From the NCBI RefSeq assembly GCF_001428505.1, contig NZ_LMHU01000001.1:1131812-1195811 (forward strand): a DNA stretch of 64,000 bases, given 5' to 3'. Below the pieces are notes generated by a model. The model made no database searches. It was not told the DNA's origin and was given only the letters and a program-made list of their open reading frames with translations. This stretch comes from Terrabacter sp. Root181 (GTDB lineage: Bacteria > Actinomycetota > Actinomycetes > Actinomycetales > Dermatophilaceae). Shown here piece by piece: positions 29,962-37,596 of this stretch (its first letter is position 1; each line of letters starts with the position of its first letter). Position numbers and translations under genes: made by a program.

Positions 29962-30150
29962 ACCGGGTGCCTCTCGGTGCACGCCGCCCGACGCACCGAT
30001 GGAGGGGGCGCCGGCGCGGGTTCGGGGGGCCGCTGGTCTGGAGCCTCCACCCGTCCCATACCCGGGTGGCGGCCGGGCCACACCGTTCCGGCGGATCCCG
30101 CGAGGTATGCGAGGTTTCGCCGGACCCGGGGGCGTGGGGGGGGTATGCCG

Positions 30151-31533
30151 TCAGGCGGGCCGGGCAACCCCGCCGCGCTCGCGACGGCGCTCGAGGTAGC
30201 GCATCACGGGCGTGGCGAGCGTGCCGTGCACCATGACCGACAGCAGGATGGTGAACGCGATCGTCGACCACAGCCACCGCTCGTCCGCGAAGGCGTGCTC
30301 GCCCGCGGCGAAGGCGAGGTAGTAGAGCGAGCCGATGCCGCGCACCCCGAAGAACGCGGTCGCGAGGGTCTCGCGCCGGCCGAGGCCACCCGGGAGGTCG
30401 GCGGGACGCGCGCGCAGTCGCAGGCTCGCCCAGCCGGAGAGCGGGCGCACCACGAAGACGAGGGCGACCGCGATGAGGACACCGCGCCAGTCGAGCTCAC
30501 CGAGCACACCCTTGGTCATCGCCATGCCGAGCATGAGCAGGATGATGAGGGTCAGCAGCCGCTCGAGGCGCTGCACGACCTCGTGCATCGTCCGGTGGTA
30601 ACGGTGGTTGCGCTCGGCCGCACGCAGGGTCATGCCGCACGCGAAGACCGAGAGGAAGCCGTAGCCACCGACGAGCTGGCTCAGGCCGTAGGTCATGACG
30701 AGGGCGGCGAGAGCGAGGAGGGGCTCGCCCTGCTCGGCGAGGCGCAGCGAGCGGCGCGGCGACCGGAACGCGACCTTGGCCAGGCCCCAGCCGACGGCGA
30801 CGCCGACGAGGACGCCGATGACGACCTTGCCGACGAGGTCCCATGCCAGCCAGTGCAGGCCCCACGACGAGACGCTGCCGGCCGAGGCGAGCAGGATGGC
30901 TGCGGTGACGAACGGGAAGGCCAGTCCGTCGTTGAGGCCTGCCTCGGAGGTGAGCGCGAAACGGACGTCGTCCTTCTCGTCGACGGGCTCGCCGAGTGCC
31001 TCCTCGTTGTCGTCCACCCCGTCGCCGGTCGAGTCACCCGGGTCGTCCGAGGTCTCGACGGCGTTCTCGCCGTCGACGCGCGGCCCCTCGACCTGGACGT
31101 CGCTCGCGAGCACCGGGTCGGTCGGGGCGAGTGCGGCGCCGAGCAGCAGCGCGGCGGCCGGGGCGACCCCGAGGCCCCAGCCGAGCAGTGCCACCGACGC
31201 GATCGTCAGGGGCATCGCGATGGCGAGCAGACGCCACGTCGGGGACCACGACGCCCACGACGAGCGGCTGCGCCAGTCGAAGGAGCGGTCGATAGCGAGG
31301 CCGACGCCCATCAGCGCGACGAGGATGGTGAACTCGGTGACCCGCTCCACCTGGGGCCGGATCACCACGGGGTCGAGGCGCATCCCCTCGGGCAGGGGCA
31401 GCAGGCCGATGCCCATGCCGAGGACGAGCAGCACCATCGCGGCCGACACGGCATACCGGTCGAGGACAGCCGGGAGCACGGCCGCGAGCAACATCGCCAG
31501 ACCGGCGATGAGGTAGATCAGGTTGATCGACAT
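30151..31533 (-). CDS. CPA1-type Na+/H+ antiporter (NhaP-like)
   Basis: A 460-aa antiporter starting MSINLIYLIAGLAML at 31533, with about 12 membrane helices. APTDPVLASDVQV and RFALTSEAGLNDGLAFPF (the ND pair) are the ion-binding signatures of NhaP/CPA1 carriers. Between them lies an atypical acidic insert of about 35 residues (DDPGDSTGDGVDDNEEALG), predicted cytoplasmic. The C-terminus is short with no RCK domain. It is divergent from the GAF-ANTAR gene across a repeat-rich 397-nt gap. Ribosome-site evidence at the chosen ATG is weak. Confidence 0.85.
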   Translation of the reverse strand: MSINLIYLIAGLAMLLAAVLPAVLDRYAVSAAMVLLVLGMGIGLLPLPEGMRLDPVVIRPQVERVTEFTILVALMGVGLAIDRSFDWRSRSSWASWSPTWRLLAIAMPLTIASVALLGWGLGVAPAAALLLGAALAPTDPVLASDVQVEGPRVDGENAVETSDDPGDSTGDGVDDNEEALGEPVDEKDDVRFALTSEAGLNDGLAFPFVTAAILLASAGSVSSWGLHWLAWDLVGKVVIGVLVGVAVGWGLAKVAFRSPRRSLRLAEQGEPLLALAALVMTYGLSQLVGGYGFLSVFACGMTLRAAERNHRYHRTMHEVVQRLERLLTLIILLMLGMAMTKGVLGELDWRGVLIAVALVFVVRPLSGWASLRLRARPADLPGGLGRRETLATAFFGVRGIGSLYYLAFAAGEHAFADERWLWSTIAFTILLSVMVHGTLATPVMRYLERRRERGGVARPA

Positions 31534-31627
31534 GACGACATGCGGGGTTTGCTCCTCGGGGTGGGCCTCATGATGACCTACCCGCCACGGTGGCCCGCCG
31601 ATCGCCGGGGGCCGACGATCGGGCGCG

Positions 31628-31728
31628 GCGAGACCCGGCGAGACCCGGCGAGACCCGGCGAGACCCGGCGAGACCCGGCGAGACCCGGCGAGACCCGGCG
31701 AGACCCGGCGAGACCCGGCGAGACCCGG
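31628..31728. repeat. Tandem array of a 10-bp unit (about 10 copies)
   Basis: The decamer AGACCCGGCG is repeated nine times exactly from 31631 to 31720, with partial units at both ends. A 10-bp period is close to one DNA turn, and since 10 is not divisible by 3 every frame reads a repeating tripeptide-like pattern. The resulting ORFs are therefore artefacts. The array lies in a divergent promoter region, so copy-number change could alter promoter spacing. Confidence 0.9.
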
Positions 31729-31832
31729 ACGTTCTCGTCCACGCCACCCGGCTCCTGCGGCCTGCCGGCTCCTTTTTCGGCCGGCAGACCTGCGCAGCAG
31801 ACGCCCCGGGACGCATGGCACGCTGTGTCCAT

Positions 31833-31850
31833 TGCACCGCCGGCGGTGCA
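31833..31850. promoter_or_regulatory. Perfect 18-bp palindrome upstream of the GAF-ANTAR gene
   Basis: TGCACCGCCGGCGGTGCA is fully self-complementary and lies 80 nt upstream of the GTG start. It could be a repressor dimer site. No known regulator consensus was recognised. Confidence 0.45.
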
Positions 31851-31930
31851 CACGTGCAACCCGAGCATCGCCGGTCCGTGATTCCTCGCCACACGGTGCA
31901 TCGGGGGCTACGGTCGACGGAGAAGGAAGC

Positions 31931-32704
31931 GTGGTGGAAGCCTTGGGCGTGGACGAGCCGGCACCGGGTGACGATGCACTCCGCGACGTCGCCGAGACGT
32001 TCGCGACGCTCGGGTCGGACCTCGGCTCCATGGGTCCCGACGACACCCTCGACGCGCTCGCCCGGGCTGCCGTCGAGCGCGTGCCGGGCGCGAGGTGGGC
32101 GAGCGTCACGAGCTACGAGCACGACCGTTTCCGCACCGTGGCCGCCACCGACGACATCGCCCGTCGGGCCGACGCGATCCAGTACGCCGTCGGCTCCGGG
32201 CCGTGCCTCGATGCCATCGTCGACGACACGCTCTACCGCCCACGCGACCTGCGGTACGACGACCGGTGGCCCGAGTACGGCGAGCGGGTGTCGAGAGAGC
32301 TCGGCATGCGCAGCATGCTGTCCTACCGGCTCGGCCACGACATCGGCGACCGCGTCGACGGCCTCAACATCTACTCCGACGAGGTGGCCGCCTTCGGAGA
32401 ACGGTCCGAGCTCGTCGGGCTGATGCTGGCGACGCACGGCGCACTGGCCGTCGCGCTGACGGCCAACCAGGAGCGGGTCGAGAACCTCCAGAAAGCCCTG
32501 CTGTCCAACCGCGAGATCGGCGTGGCCATGGGCGTGCTCATGACCCGGCACCGCGTCACGCGCGACCAGGCGTTCGGGCTGCTCCGGATGGCGAGCCAGA
32601 ACTCCAACCGCAAGCTGCACGAGGTGGCCCTGCAGGTGGCCGACACCGGGGCGCTGCCGCCGATCGCCGGTGACCGTCCGCGGCGCGAGCCCGCCGCGGA
32701 ATGA
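31931..32704 (+). CDS. GAF-ANTAR signal-responsive antiterminator
   Basis: A 257-aa protein. GTG 31931 follows GAGAAGGAAGC; GTG 31934 is equally possible. The GAF domain (about 35-180) includes YAVGSGPCLDAIVDDTLYRPRDLR and MRSMLSYRLG. The C-terminal ANTAR (about 185-245) has SNREIGVAMGVLMTRHRVTRDQAFGLLRMASQNSNRKL. Such proteins sense a small ligand or redox signal and act on RNA hairpins. It converges with the sigma factor gene 20 nt away, and both fit a stress-response area. Confidence 0.88.
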   Translation: MVEALGVDEPAPGDDALRDVAETFATLGSDLGSMGPDDTLDALARAAVERVPGARWASVTSYEHDRFRTVAATDDIARRADAIQYAVGSGPCLDAIVDDTLYRPRDLRYDDRWPEYGERVSRELGMRSMLSYRLGHDIGDRVDGLNIYSDEVAAFGERSELVGLMLATHGALAVALTANQERVENLQKALLSNREIGVAMGVLMTRHRVTRDQAFGLLRMASQNSNRKLHEVALQVADTGALPPIAGDRPRREPAAE

Positions 32705-32724
32705 GACGGCTCGGGCTCAGCCCC

Positions 32725-33564
32725 TCACGAGGCGGTGCTCATCTCGTCGGTGACGTCAGGCGGCTCGTGCGAGTCGGGATCGTGCTCGGTGAGCTGGTCG
32801 TGGAGGCGCACCGTGATGCGGCGCAGGGTCCGTGACACCTGCATCTGGCTGACGCCGCGCGCCTCGCCGATCTCGCGCTGGGTCATGCCCTCGACGTAGC
32901 GCATGAGGAGCAGCTCGCGCTCGTCGTCGTCGAGCTCGGTCAGGGCCTCGGCGAGGCACACGCGGTCGTCCGCACCGGCGAGACCATCGTCGTCCGCCGC
33001 GAGAAACGCCGCGAGGCCCGGCCGATCCTCGTCGGAGGGGCTGCAGTCGAGCGACAGCGGGCGGAAGCCAGTGGCTGCTGTGGCCACCTCGCGGACCTCC
33101 TCGACGGTCGCCCCGACCGCCTCGGCCAGCTCGGCGTCCGTGGGCGTGGCGCCGAGCTCCTGCTCGAGTCGGGAACGCACGGACTGCAGGTTGGCGCGCA
33201 GCTCCTGCAGACGCCGGGGCGGCCGCACGACCCACCCGCGGTCACGGAACCACCGCTTGAGCTCGCCGGAGATCGTGGGCACCGCGTAGGCGGCGAAGGA
33301 CGGGGCGTGGCCCGGCTCATAGCGACGGACGGCCTTGACGAGGGCCAGCCGGGCGACCTGGACGAGGTCCTCGTGCTCGACACCGCGTCCGTCGTAGCGG
33401 CCGGCCATGGAGGCGCAGAGGTCGAGATAGAGGTGCACGATCTGCTCCACGACCTGCTCCGACTCCTCCGGTGTGTCGGTGGCCGCGAGACGGCGGAAGA
33501 GCTCGGACGTCTCCACGTCGCGCTCGGCGAACGACATCCGGGGGTGCTGAGGGCGCTGCGACAT
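32725..33564 (-). CDS. sigF: SigB/SigF-type RNA polymerase sigma factor
   Basis: A 279-aa group 3 sigma factor. Region 2 contains GRGVEHEDLVQVARLALVKAVRRYEPG and SFAAYAVPTISGELKRWFRDRGW, the latter typical of SigB/SigF/SigG. Region 3 has RRLQELRANLQSVRSRLEQ, and region 4 ends with MTQREIGEARGVSQMQVSRTLRRI. ATG 33564 is the start; there is no anti-sigma gene next to it. Two promoters of SigF type lie nearby (33715-33740 and 37531-37556), suggesting that this sigma drives neighbouring stress genes. Confidence 0.9.
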   Translation of the reverse strand: MSQRPQHPRMSFAERDVETSELFRRLAATDTPEESEQVVEQIVHLYLDLCASMAGRYDGRGVEHEDLVQVARLALVKAVRRYEPGHAPSFAAYAVPTISGELKRWFRDRGWVVRPPRRLQELRANLQSVRSRLEQELGATPTDAELAEAVGATVEEVREVATAATGFRPLSLDCSPSDEDRPGLAAFLAADDDGLAGADDRVCLAEALTELDDDERELLLMRYVEGMTQREIGEARGVSQMQVSRTLRRITVRLHDQLTEHDPDSHEPPDVTDEMSTAS

Positions 33565-33714
33565 GACTCATCTCCGGGGTGCGGTGACGGAGTCGGCGCT
33601 GTGATTGGACCGCTCAGACCTTTCGACAGTGCCACGCGAGCACGGTTTTCGCAACCGTCGGGATGCCGTCGGATGCGGCCACTGAGTTCGCTTGTGTCCA
33701 CTGGGAACCGCTCG

Positions 33715-33740
33715 TGTTTGGTTGGCGCAGGGGTCGGGTA
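33715..33740 (+). promoter_or_regulatory. SigF-type promoter, nearly leaderless
   Basis: A -35 GTTT (33716-33719) is followed by a 16-nt spacer and a -10 GGGTA (33736-33740), matching the actinobacterial SigF consensus GTTT-N15-17-GGGTA. The GTG start of the lipoprotein gene is at 33751, 10 nt after the -10, so the transcript should begin at or just before the start codon. This explains why no ribosome site is seen. Confidence 0.65.
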
Positions 33741-33750
33741 CGCCGACCAT

Positions 33751-34152
33751 GTGCGCGTCACGTGTCCCGCCCTTGTCGCCGTCGTCGCCGGCCTCTCCCT
33801 GACGGCCTGCTCAACCGCCGACGAGCCGGAGGTGACGGCGGTGACACAGCGATTCCTCGGCCTGGCCGGGTCGGACCCGGCGGCAGCGTGCACACTGCTC
33901 GCCCCGCGCACCGTGGAGCGGCTGGCAGACGATGCGGGAGACTGCGCCGCAGGCCTGCGGGACGCTCGTCTGCGTGCTCCTGACAGCATCCGGACCGTCA
34001 CCGTCGCCATCGACTCCGCCCAGGTGGTCCTGTCGGGCCAGGTGGTCTTTCTGGCGAGATTCGACACCGGCTGGCTGGTGACGGCCGCGGGATGCACACG
34101 CGCGTCGTCCGACGACGCCGTGCCGTACCGCTGTCCCGTCGAGGGAGACTGA
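33751..34152 (+). CDS. Small secreted lipoprotein of unknown function
   Basis: A 133-aa lipoprotein. The signal peptide VRVTCPALVAVVAGLSLTAC has the lipobox LTAC, and the mature domain is about 113 residues with cysteines near TAAGC, PYRC, AAAC and GDCAAGL. It has four extra Cys that could form two disulfides. The fold resembles small NTF2-like or DUF4878-like secreted proteins, but this is uncertain. GTG 33751 is chosen from the SigF promoter just upstream. It is followed 2 nt later by a 27-aa membrane peptide gene. Confidence 0.6.
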   Translation: MRVTCPALVAVVAGLSLTACSTADEPEVTAVTQRFLGLAGSDPAAACTLLAPRTVERLADDAGDCAAGLRDARLRAPDSIRTVTVAIDSAQVVLSGQVVFLARFDTGWLVTAAGCTRASSDDAVPYRCPVEGD

Positions 34153-34153
34153 C

Positions 34154-34237
34154 GTGAAGGTGATGTTCCTCCTCTACTGCGTCGTCATCGCCACAGGCTT
34201 CGTGCTGGCCTTTGCCGTCGGGGTGATGGGTCGATGA
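34154..34237 (+). CDS. 27-residue single-pass membrane peptide
   Basis: An ORF of 27 codons from GTG 34154 with a very good ribosome site (GAGGGAGACTGAC). The peptide is one hydrophobic helix (MFLLYCVVIATGFVLAFAVG) with a short charged C-terminus (MGR). Its stop overlaps the ATG of the DUF6766 gene (ATGA 34234-34237), and the gene begins 2 nt after the lipoprotein stop. Coupling on both sides argues for a real small protein rather than chance, perhaps a subunit of a membrane assembly with the DUF6766 protein. Confidence 0.6.
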   Translation: MKVMFLLYCVVIATGFVLAFAVGVMGR

Positions 34238-34932
34238 GCACCGGGCACCGCGGCGGCGTGAAGGCCGCGTGGCAGCACAACAGCCTGACCATCGTCTTCG
34301 GTGTGCTTCTGCTGGTCTTCGTCGTCGGCCAAGCCATCTCTGGACTGGCCGAGTACGACGAGACTGCGAGAACCATTGGGCTGCAACAGATCTCGATGCT
34401 CCGTTACGTGACGTCGTCGTCCTTTGCCGTGGATCTGCTCGAGAACTGGCAGTCGGAGTACCTCCAGTTCACCCTCTACATCCTGCTGACGATCTGGCTC
34501 GTCCAGAGGGGTTCGTCGGAGTCGAAGAAGCCGGGTGACGAGGGGCGCGGCTCCGACGAGGAGCAGCTCGTCGGTCGGTTTGCGCGGCCCGACTCACCGA
34601 GGTGGGCCCAGCGGGGCGGATGGCGCCGCTCGGTCTACTCCCACTCGCTCCTGCTGGTCATGGGCGTCGTCTTCGTGCTGTCGTGGTGCGCCCAGGCCGT
34701 GACCGGGCGGGTGGCCGAGAACCAGCAGCGGATGCGCGATCTGCGCGACCCGATCGGTCTCGGGGACTACGTCGCGGGTCCGGACTTCTGGTCGCGGACC
34801 CTTCAGAACTGGCAGTCCGAGATGCTGGCCATCGGCTCGATGGCCGTCTTCGCGATCTACCTGCGTGAGCGCGGCTCCCCTGAGTCCAAGCCGGTGGGAA
34901 TGCCGCACGACGTGACGACCTCAGACGACTGA
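34234..34932 (+). CDS. DUF6766-like membrane protein
   Basis: A 232-aa protein with two sets of helices: N-terminal about 15-35 (LTIVFGVLLLVFVVGQAISG), about 75-90, and later 135-155 and 195-210. Each half carries ENWQSEYLQF or QNWQSEMLAI and then LRERGSPESK or RGSSESKK, an internal duplication typical of DUF6766 as I recall it. Function is unknown. ATG 34234 overlaps the 27-aa peptide gene, and the unit probably starts at the SigF promoter 33715. Confidence 0.7.
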   Translation: MSTGHRGGVKAAWQHNSLTIVFGVLLLVFVVGQAISGLAEYDETARTIGLQQISMLRYVTSSSFAVDLLENWQSEYLQFTLYILLTIWLVQRGSSESKKPGDEGRGSDEEQLVGRFARPDSPRWAQRGGWRRSVYSHSLLLVMGVVFVLSWCAQAVTGRVAENQQRMRDLRDPIGLGDYVAGPDFWSRTLQNWQSEMLAIGSMAVFAIYLRERGSPESKPVGMPHDVTTSDD

Positions 34933-34996
34933 CCGCGTCACCCTGCCCGCGACGGGTAGGGGGAGGGCGTACCGCTCCCCACTGGAAGGACCGACC

Positions 34997-35899
34997 GTGT
35001 CCAAGATCGCCGACCGCGCCGAGAGCATGGTGCGCCATGACGACGAGGGTGGATTCCCCGCCCAGCAGCAGGAGCCGCCCGGGCTGACGAGCGAGATGCG
35101 TCCCGTGCCCGACCACGGCGAGGAGACCTACGTCGGGCACGGCAGGCTCGAGGGCAAGCGAGCGCTCGTCACCGGTGGCGACTCCGGGATCGGACGCGCG
35201 GTCGCCATCGCCTACGCCCGCGAGGGTGCCGACGTCGCGATCAGCTATCTGCCGGGGGAGCAGTCCGACGCCGAGGACACGCTCGGGTGGATCGAGAAGG
35301 CAGGCCGCACCGGCGTGCTCGTGCCCGGTGACCTCGTCGAGCGCGAGGCCTGCATGCGCGCCGTCGCCGACGCGGTGCGCGGGCTCGGTGGCCTCGACAT
35401 CCTCGTCAACAACGCCGGCTACCACTGGGACCGCGGCCCCGAGGGGCTCGTGGGTCTCCAGCCGGAGCACGTCGAGCGTGTGCTGCGCACCAACCTGCAC
35501 GCCGTGATCTGGCTGTGCCAGGCGGCACTGCCGCATTTGCAGCCCGGCTCGGCGATCATCAACACGACCTCGATCCAGGCCTACGACCCGTCGCCGGCCC
35601 TGCTCGACTACGCGGCGACCAAGGCAGCGCTCAACAACCTCACCGTCAATCTCGCGGCGTCATTGGGCCCCAAGGGGATCCGCGTGAACGCCGTGGCACC
35701 GGGACCGATCTGGACGCCCCTGCAGCCCGCAACACGTGACAGCAAGAAGATCGAGACGTTCGGGGCGGACACCCCGCTGGGCCGCGCCGGCCAGCCGGGC
35801 GAGGTCGCGCCGGCATACGTCTTCCTGGCGTCCCCGGCGGACGCGAGCTACGTGTCGGGCACCGTCCTCGGTGTCACCGGCGGTGGCGCGGTCTTCTGA
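34997..35899 (+). CDS. SDR oxidoreductase (YhdG/general-stress type)
   Basis: A 300-aa short-chain dehydrogenase with a 50-residue N-terminal polar extension, typical of the general-stress SDR subgroup (GsiB/YhxC/YdaD-like). NAD(P) binding TGGDSGIGRAVA near residue 58, NNAG at about 138, and catalytic YAATK near 205 are intact. Start GTG 34997 has GGAAGGACCGACC upstream. A GGGTAG lies at 34955, but no -35 GTTT is at the right distance, so SigF control is not shown. Its substrate is unknown. Confidence 0.85.
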   Translation: MSKIADRAESMVRHDDEGGFPAQQQEPPGLTSEMRPVPDHGEETYVGHGRLEGKRALVTGGDSGIGRAVAIAYAREGADVAISYLPGEQSDAEDTLGWIEKAGRTGVLVPGDLVEREACMRAVADAVRGLGGLDILVNNAGYHWDRGPEGLVGLQPEHVERVLRTNLHAVIWLCQAALPHLQPGSAIINTTSIQAYDPSPALLDYAATKAALNNLTVNLAASLGPKGIRVNAVAPGPIWTPLQPATRDSKKIETFGADTPLGRAGQPGEVAPAYVFLASPADASYVSGTVLGVTGGGAVF

Positions 35900-35909
35900 G
35901 GTCGGTCGG

Positions 35910-36281
35910 TCAGTCGTCGCGCTCCCACGGCGCGTCCTCGCCCATCTTGGCGTAGTACTTCTCGAGGTGGCTGCGCACGCGGCCGCGGTCCTGGTCGGGC
36001 AGGTCGACTCCGCCCCGCGACCCCTGCATGACGGCGGCCGCGGCCATCACCCCTCGCGGGACGGCGCGTAGCCGACCGTCGACGACGTCGGCCACGAGCA
36101 GCTTGTATGCCGTGAAGTTCGTCGTGTTGTCGGCGTCGTACCAGACATGGGCGTCGCGGTACTTCTCGTTGGGCTCGTCCGTGGCGCCGGCCCACTCGCG
36201 CACCCGCTTCTCGGCTGCGTCGCCGTCCCACGCCCGGTCACGGTCGGCGAGGGGCAGGTCCTGGAAGCTCGTCACGCTCAT
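35910..36281 (-). CDS. Conserved hypothetical 123-aa protein
   Basis: A soluble, highly polar protein with no cysteine or membrane helix. AWDGDAAEKRVREWAG, WYDADNTTNFTAYKLLVADVVDGRLRAVPRGV and a C-terminal RSHLEKYYAKMGED recall a domain found at the ends of some phage-related prohead-protease-like proteins, but I cannot make that assignment firm. ATG 36281 has AAGGAGACCACCG as a good ribosome site. It converges with the SDR gene and lies in the stress region downstream of the alcohol dehydrogenase gene. Confidence 0.5.
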   Translation of the reverse strand: MSVTSFQDLPLADRDRAWDGDAAEKRVREWAGATDEPNEKYRDAHVWYDADNTTNFTAYKLLVADVVDGRLRAVPRGVMAAAAVMQGSRGGVDLPDQDRGRVRSHLEKYYAKMGEDAPWERDD

Positions 36282-36338
36282 CGGTGGTCTCCTTGCTGTG
36301 CGGTGCTGGTCCCGGCTGCTGGATGGTGAGGCGGCCTC

Positions 36339-37520
36339 TCAGGGCCGCAGGACGACCTTGAGGCACGCGTCCTGTTTCTCCTGGAAGATCCGGTAGAGGT
36401 CAGGGGCGTCCTCGAGGCTTCCGTGGTGCGTCGCGAGATCCTCGAGGCCGAGCACGTCGTCGTCGGTCCGGACGATGTCGAGCAGCTCGTCGCTCCACCG
36501 GCGCACGTGGCACTGGCCCATGCGGATGGTGAGGCCCTTGTCGAAGAGCTCCATCATCGGCATGGGGTCGACCGCGCCGCCGTAGACGCCGCTGATCGAG
36601 AGCGTGCCGCCGCGGCGCACGGCCGACACCGCGGTATGGAGTGCGGCGAGCCGGTCGATCCCAAAACGTTCGACGGCACCCCGGGCCATGGGCTTCGGGA
36701 GACGGCTGGCCGCGCCGATGACCTTCTCCGACATCGGGTTTCCGTGAGCCTCCATGCCGACGGCATCGATGACCGCGTCGGGTCCCCGGCCGTCCGTGAG
36801 CTCGAGCAGGGCCTGGGTGACGTCAGTGTCCGAGGCGTCCACGACCTCGGCGCCCCAGGCTCGGGCCTTCTCGACCCGATCCGCCACGAGGTCCACGCCG
36901 ATGACCCGACCGACGCCACGGTGCAGCGCCGACCGGACCGCGAGCTGTCCGACGGGACCCAGGCCGAGGACGGCAAGGGTGTCGTTGCCGTTGACGTCGG
37001 CATACTCCACGGCCTGCCAGGCGGTGGGCAGGATGTCAGAGAGGTAGAGGAAGCGCTCGTCGGGCATCTCGTCGGGGATGACGATGGGTCCGAAGTCGGC
37101 GTGGGGGACGCGGACGTACTCCGCCTGGCCGCCGGGCACCGAGCCGTAGAGGCTGGTGTAGCCGAAGAGACTGGCGCCCTTACCGGCGTCGGTGTTCTGC
37201 GTCGTCTCGCACTGCGCGAAGAGGCCTCGCTGGCACATCCAGCACCGGCCGCACGAGATGTTGAACGGCACGACGACGCGGTCACCGACCGCGAGCGTGG
37301 CCACGTCCGGACCGATCTCCTCGACGATCCCCATGAACTCGTGCCCGAGGACGTCTCCCGGTTGCAGGTACGGTGCGAGCACCCGGTAGAGGTGCAGGTC
37401 GGAGCCGCAGATGGCCGTCGACGTGACACGCACGACGGCGTCGGTGGTGTGAGCGATGACGGGGTCGGGTACGTCGGTCACACGAACGTCCTCGATGCCG
37501 TGCCAGGTCAGTGCCTTCAT
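36339..37520 (-). CDS. Zinc-dependent alcohol/formaldehyde-dehydrogenase-type enzyme
   Basis: A 393-aa medium-chain dehydrogenase. Catalytic zinc ligands sit in AICGSDLH and LGHEFMG, the structural zinc loop is CGRCWMCQRGLFAQC, and the Rossmann motif LAVLGLGPVGQLAVRSALHRG is near residue 185. Length and the insert TTQNTDAGKGASLFGYTSLYG place it in the formaldehyde-dehydrogenase-like/glutathione-independent subgroup. ATG 37520 is preceded by a SigF promoter. In actinobacteria such enzymes can be stress-related; the true alcohol is unknown. Confidence 0.87.
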   Translation of the reverse strand: MKALTWHGIEDVRVTDVPDPVIAHTTDAVVRVTSTAICGSDLHLYRVLAPYLQPGDVLGHEFMGIVEEIGPDVATLAVGDRVVVPFNISCGRCWMCQRGLFAQCETTQNTDAGKGASLFGYTSLYGSVPGGQAEYVRVPHADFGPIVIPDEMPDERFLYLSDILPTAWQAVEYADVNGNDTLAVLGLGPVGQLAVRSALHRGVGRVIGVDLVADRVEKARAWGAEVVDASDTDVTQALLELTDGRGPDAVIDAVGMEAHGNPMSEKVIGAASRLPKPMARGAVERFGIDRLAALHTAVSAVRRGGTLSISGVYGGAVDPMPMMELFDKGLTIRMGQCHVRRWSDELLDIVRTDDDVLGLEDLATHHGSLEDAPDLYRIFQEKQDACLKVVLRP

Positions 37521-37530
37521 GACGCGGTCC

Positions 37531-37556
37531 TACCCATGCGCGCCCGTGGGAAAACC
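37531..37556 (-). promoter_or_regulatory. SigF-type promoter for the alcohol dehydrogenase gene
   Basis: Read on the minus strand: GGTTT (37556-37552), a 16-nt spacer, then GGGTA (37535-37531). It matches the full SigF consensus. The ATG at 37520 is only 10 nt beyond the -10, so the leader is a few nucleotides at most. Confidence 0.72.
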
Positions 37557-37596
37557 CAGGGGTGGACAGGTGTCGGGGTGGAGGCGAGGAGCGAAC

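Larger units (their letters stand above)
31534..31930. other. Repeat-rich divergent intergenic region
   Basis: This 397-nt gap separates the antiporter and the GAF-ANTAR gene and contains three structures. A tandem decamer array occupies 31628-31728. A hairpin, CTGCCGGC/GCCGGCAG, spans 31762-31787 with a T5-containing loop. A perfect 18-bp palindrome, TGCACCGCCGGCGGTGCA, lies at 31833-31850, 81 nt before the GAF-ANTAR start. No plausible gene is visible. Confidence 0.6.

Noticed and set aside
31590..32620. Open frames running through the decamer array on both strands
   Set aside because: The 10-bp repeat contains no stop codon in any frame, so long frames are automatic. Real start and domain evidence begin only at 31931 on the plus strand.
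34955..34960. A SigF promoter for the SDR gene at 34997
   Set aside because: GGGTAG is present but there is no GTTT at 15-17 nt upstream.
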